A DNA stretch of 64,000 nt from Myotis daubentonii (lineage: Eukaryota; Chordata; Mammalia; Chiroptera; Vespertilionidae), in contig NC_081851.1 in assembly GCF_963259705.1 (NCBI RefSeq), positions 58,984,855-59,048,854 of the forward strand, in the 5' to 3' direction. Every line of letters starts with the position of its first letter. The stretch's first letter is position 1. Position numbers and translations under genes: made by a program. The notes beneath the pieces are model-generated. The model searched no databases and was not told the origin of the DNA. It saw nothing but the letters and a program-made list of their open reading frames with translations. Positions 62,841 to 64,000 of this stretch are shown here, in pieces.

Positions 62841-64000
62841 ATGTCTCTGTCAGGGGAGTTTTACCAAACATTCAAGGAGGACCTAAAACCTATCCTCCTC
62901 AGACTATGCCAAAAAATTCAAGAGGAAGGAACACTTCCCAGCTCATTCTATGAAGCCAGCATCACCCTAATACCAAAACCAGATAAAGACAACACAATGA
63001 AAGAGAATTACAGGCCAATATTCCTCATGAACATAGATGCCAAAATCCTCAACAAAATCCTAGCAAATCGGATACAGCAGTACATCAGAAAGATCATACA
63101 CCATGACCAAGTAGGATTTATCCCAGGGATGCAAGGATGGTACAATATCCACAAATCAATAAATGTAATACATCACATAAACAAATTGAGAGAAACAAAC
63201 CACACAGTCATATCAATTGATGCAGAAAAAGCATTTGACAAAATCCAACACCCTTTCATGATAAAAACTCTCAGCAGGATAGGAATAGAGGGATCATACC
63301 TCAACATAATAAAAGCCATATATGACAAACCCACAGCCAACATCATAAGCAATGGGCAAAAACTAAAACCATTCCCCCTAAAAACAGGAACAAGACAGGG
63401 ATGCCCCCTCTCACCACTCCTGTTCAACATAGTACTGGAAGTACTAACCGTTGCGATCAGAGAAGAAGAAGAAATAAAAGGCATCCAAATTGGAAAAGAA
63501 GAAGTAAAACTGTCCTTACTTGCAGATGACATGATACTGTACATAGAGAACCCTAAAGACTCCATCAAAAAATTATTAGACTTAATAAATGAATTCGGCA
63601 ATGTAGCAGGATACAAAATTAATGCCAAGAAATCCATGGCATTTTTTTACACCAATAGTGAACTTACAGAAAGTGAGACTAAAAAAGCAATCCCATTTAC
63701 CATTGCACCAAAAAAATTAAGATACCTAGGAATAAACTTAACTAAGGAGGTAAAAGACTTATATGCGAAAAACTACAGGACACTGAAAAAAGAGATAGAG
63801 GAAGATATAAACAGATGGAAGAACATACCGTGTTCATGGATTGGTAGAATCAACATCATCAAAATGTCCATACTACCCAAAGCAATCTATAGATTCACTG
63901 CAATCCCCATTAAATTACCAATGGCATATTTCACAGAAGTAGAACGAACATTCCAAAAATTCATCTGGAATAAAAAAAGACCTCGAATAGCTGCAGCAAT
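62841..64000 (+). mobile_element. Young 5'-truncated L1 with open ORF2 reverse-transcriptase frame (runs off the window)
   Basis: One plus-strand frame is open from 62841 to the window end, about 386 codons without a stop. It encodes the reverse-transcriptase domain of L1 ORF2, the target-primed retrotransposition enzyme. Visible blocks are [56 protein letters not shown] (motif A, first catalytic Asp, about 63207-63245), [20 protein letters not shown] (motif B, about 63385-63430), [12 protein letters not shown] (motif C with the Asp-Asp pair, 63519-63555) and [20 protein letters not shown]. The catalytic residues are intact. The endonuclease domain is missing on the left, since upstream sequence is not L1, so this is a truncated insertion and cannot move by itself. 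The lack of any stop suggests a recent insertion. The 3' end lies beyond the window. Confidence 0.95.

Noticed and set aside
1..64000. tRNA genes
   Set aside because: The tRNA-like A and B boxes seen all belong to SINE heads with SINE bodies and tails. No cloverleaf with a free acceptor stem was found.
1..64000. Operons, CRISPR arrays or prokaryotic features
   Set aside because: The repeat content is that of a bat nuclear genome. The tandem repeats here lack the spacer-repeat pattern of CRISPR.

Overview
This window is mammalian nuclear DNA, and its repeats point to a vesper bat (Vespertilionidae, Myotis-like). The evidence is three Helitrons with HeliBat-type ends (5' TC...ATAATAAAAG and 3' hairpin...CTAG, each sitting between A and T), eight tRNA-derived Ves-type SINEs, a SPIN-like hAT element and several other short hAT MITEs with 8-bp target duplications. 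Deeply shared mammalian repeats (MIR, L2, MaLR LTRs, MER5/MER20-like hATs, old L1) lie beneath them. Family names come from recognition by eye, not from a database search.

I find no functional protein-coding gene and no structural RNA gene. Nearly all open frames are chance frames or run through simple repeats. The protein-like sequences are an RPL29 processed pseudogene (50.7-51.35 kb, minus), a decayed hAT transposase of the ZBED5/GTF2IRD2 (Charlie8-like) type (6.6-8.1 kb, minus), a short CR1/L3 ORF2 tail (25.1 kb, plus), an exon-like stretch inside a Helitron (3.2-3.46 kb) and an uninterrupted L1 ORF2 reverse-transcriptase segment that runs off the right edge (62.84-64.0 kb, plus). The window is therefore intergenic or a large intron.

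Layout. 0-12 kb: an L2 split by a 943-bp Helitron, the hAT transposase fossil, a MaLR LTR split by a SINE, and a second small Helitron carrying a 17-bp inverted repeat with CTCF-like motifs. 12-24 kb: four MaLR LTR pieces, a SPIN-like MITE, a second hAT MITE, a CT/ATCT microsatellite, an 80-bp MITE and MER20. 24-26.6 kb: GC-rich, low-repeat DNA with the CR1/L3 remnant and a candidate conserved noncoding block. 26.6-31.3 kb: L1 3' ends, a Charlie-type MITE and a solo class II-type LTR with a 6-bp duplication. 31.3-36.3 kb: mostly unique sequence with one strong CTCF-like motif. 36.3-40.3 kb: a GT-rich VNTR, a SINE, a third Helitron, an old LTR and a second copy of the 16-kb MITE. 42-48 kb: nested MER5-like/SINE DNA, then two 222-bp near-perfect palindromic MITEs in opposite orientation, among CTCF-like and CRE motifs. 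50-53 kb: a 0.7-kb purine/pyrimidine minisatellite abutting the RPL29 pseudogene, then a CpG-rich promoter-like block with GC, E and CCAAT boxes. 53-64 kb: another hAT MITE, MIRs, L1/L2 remnants, an ERV LTR inside L2, two SINEs and the young L1.

The main interest lies in transposon structure: orientation-flipped palindromic MITEs, a shared CTAG core in hAT target sites, Helitrons carrying host-like promoter/exon or CTCF-like sequence, and a minisatellite that starts where a retrocopy's poly(A) tail should be.
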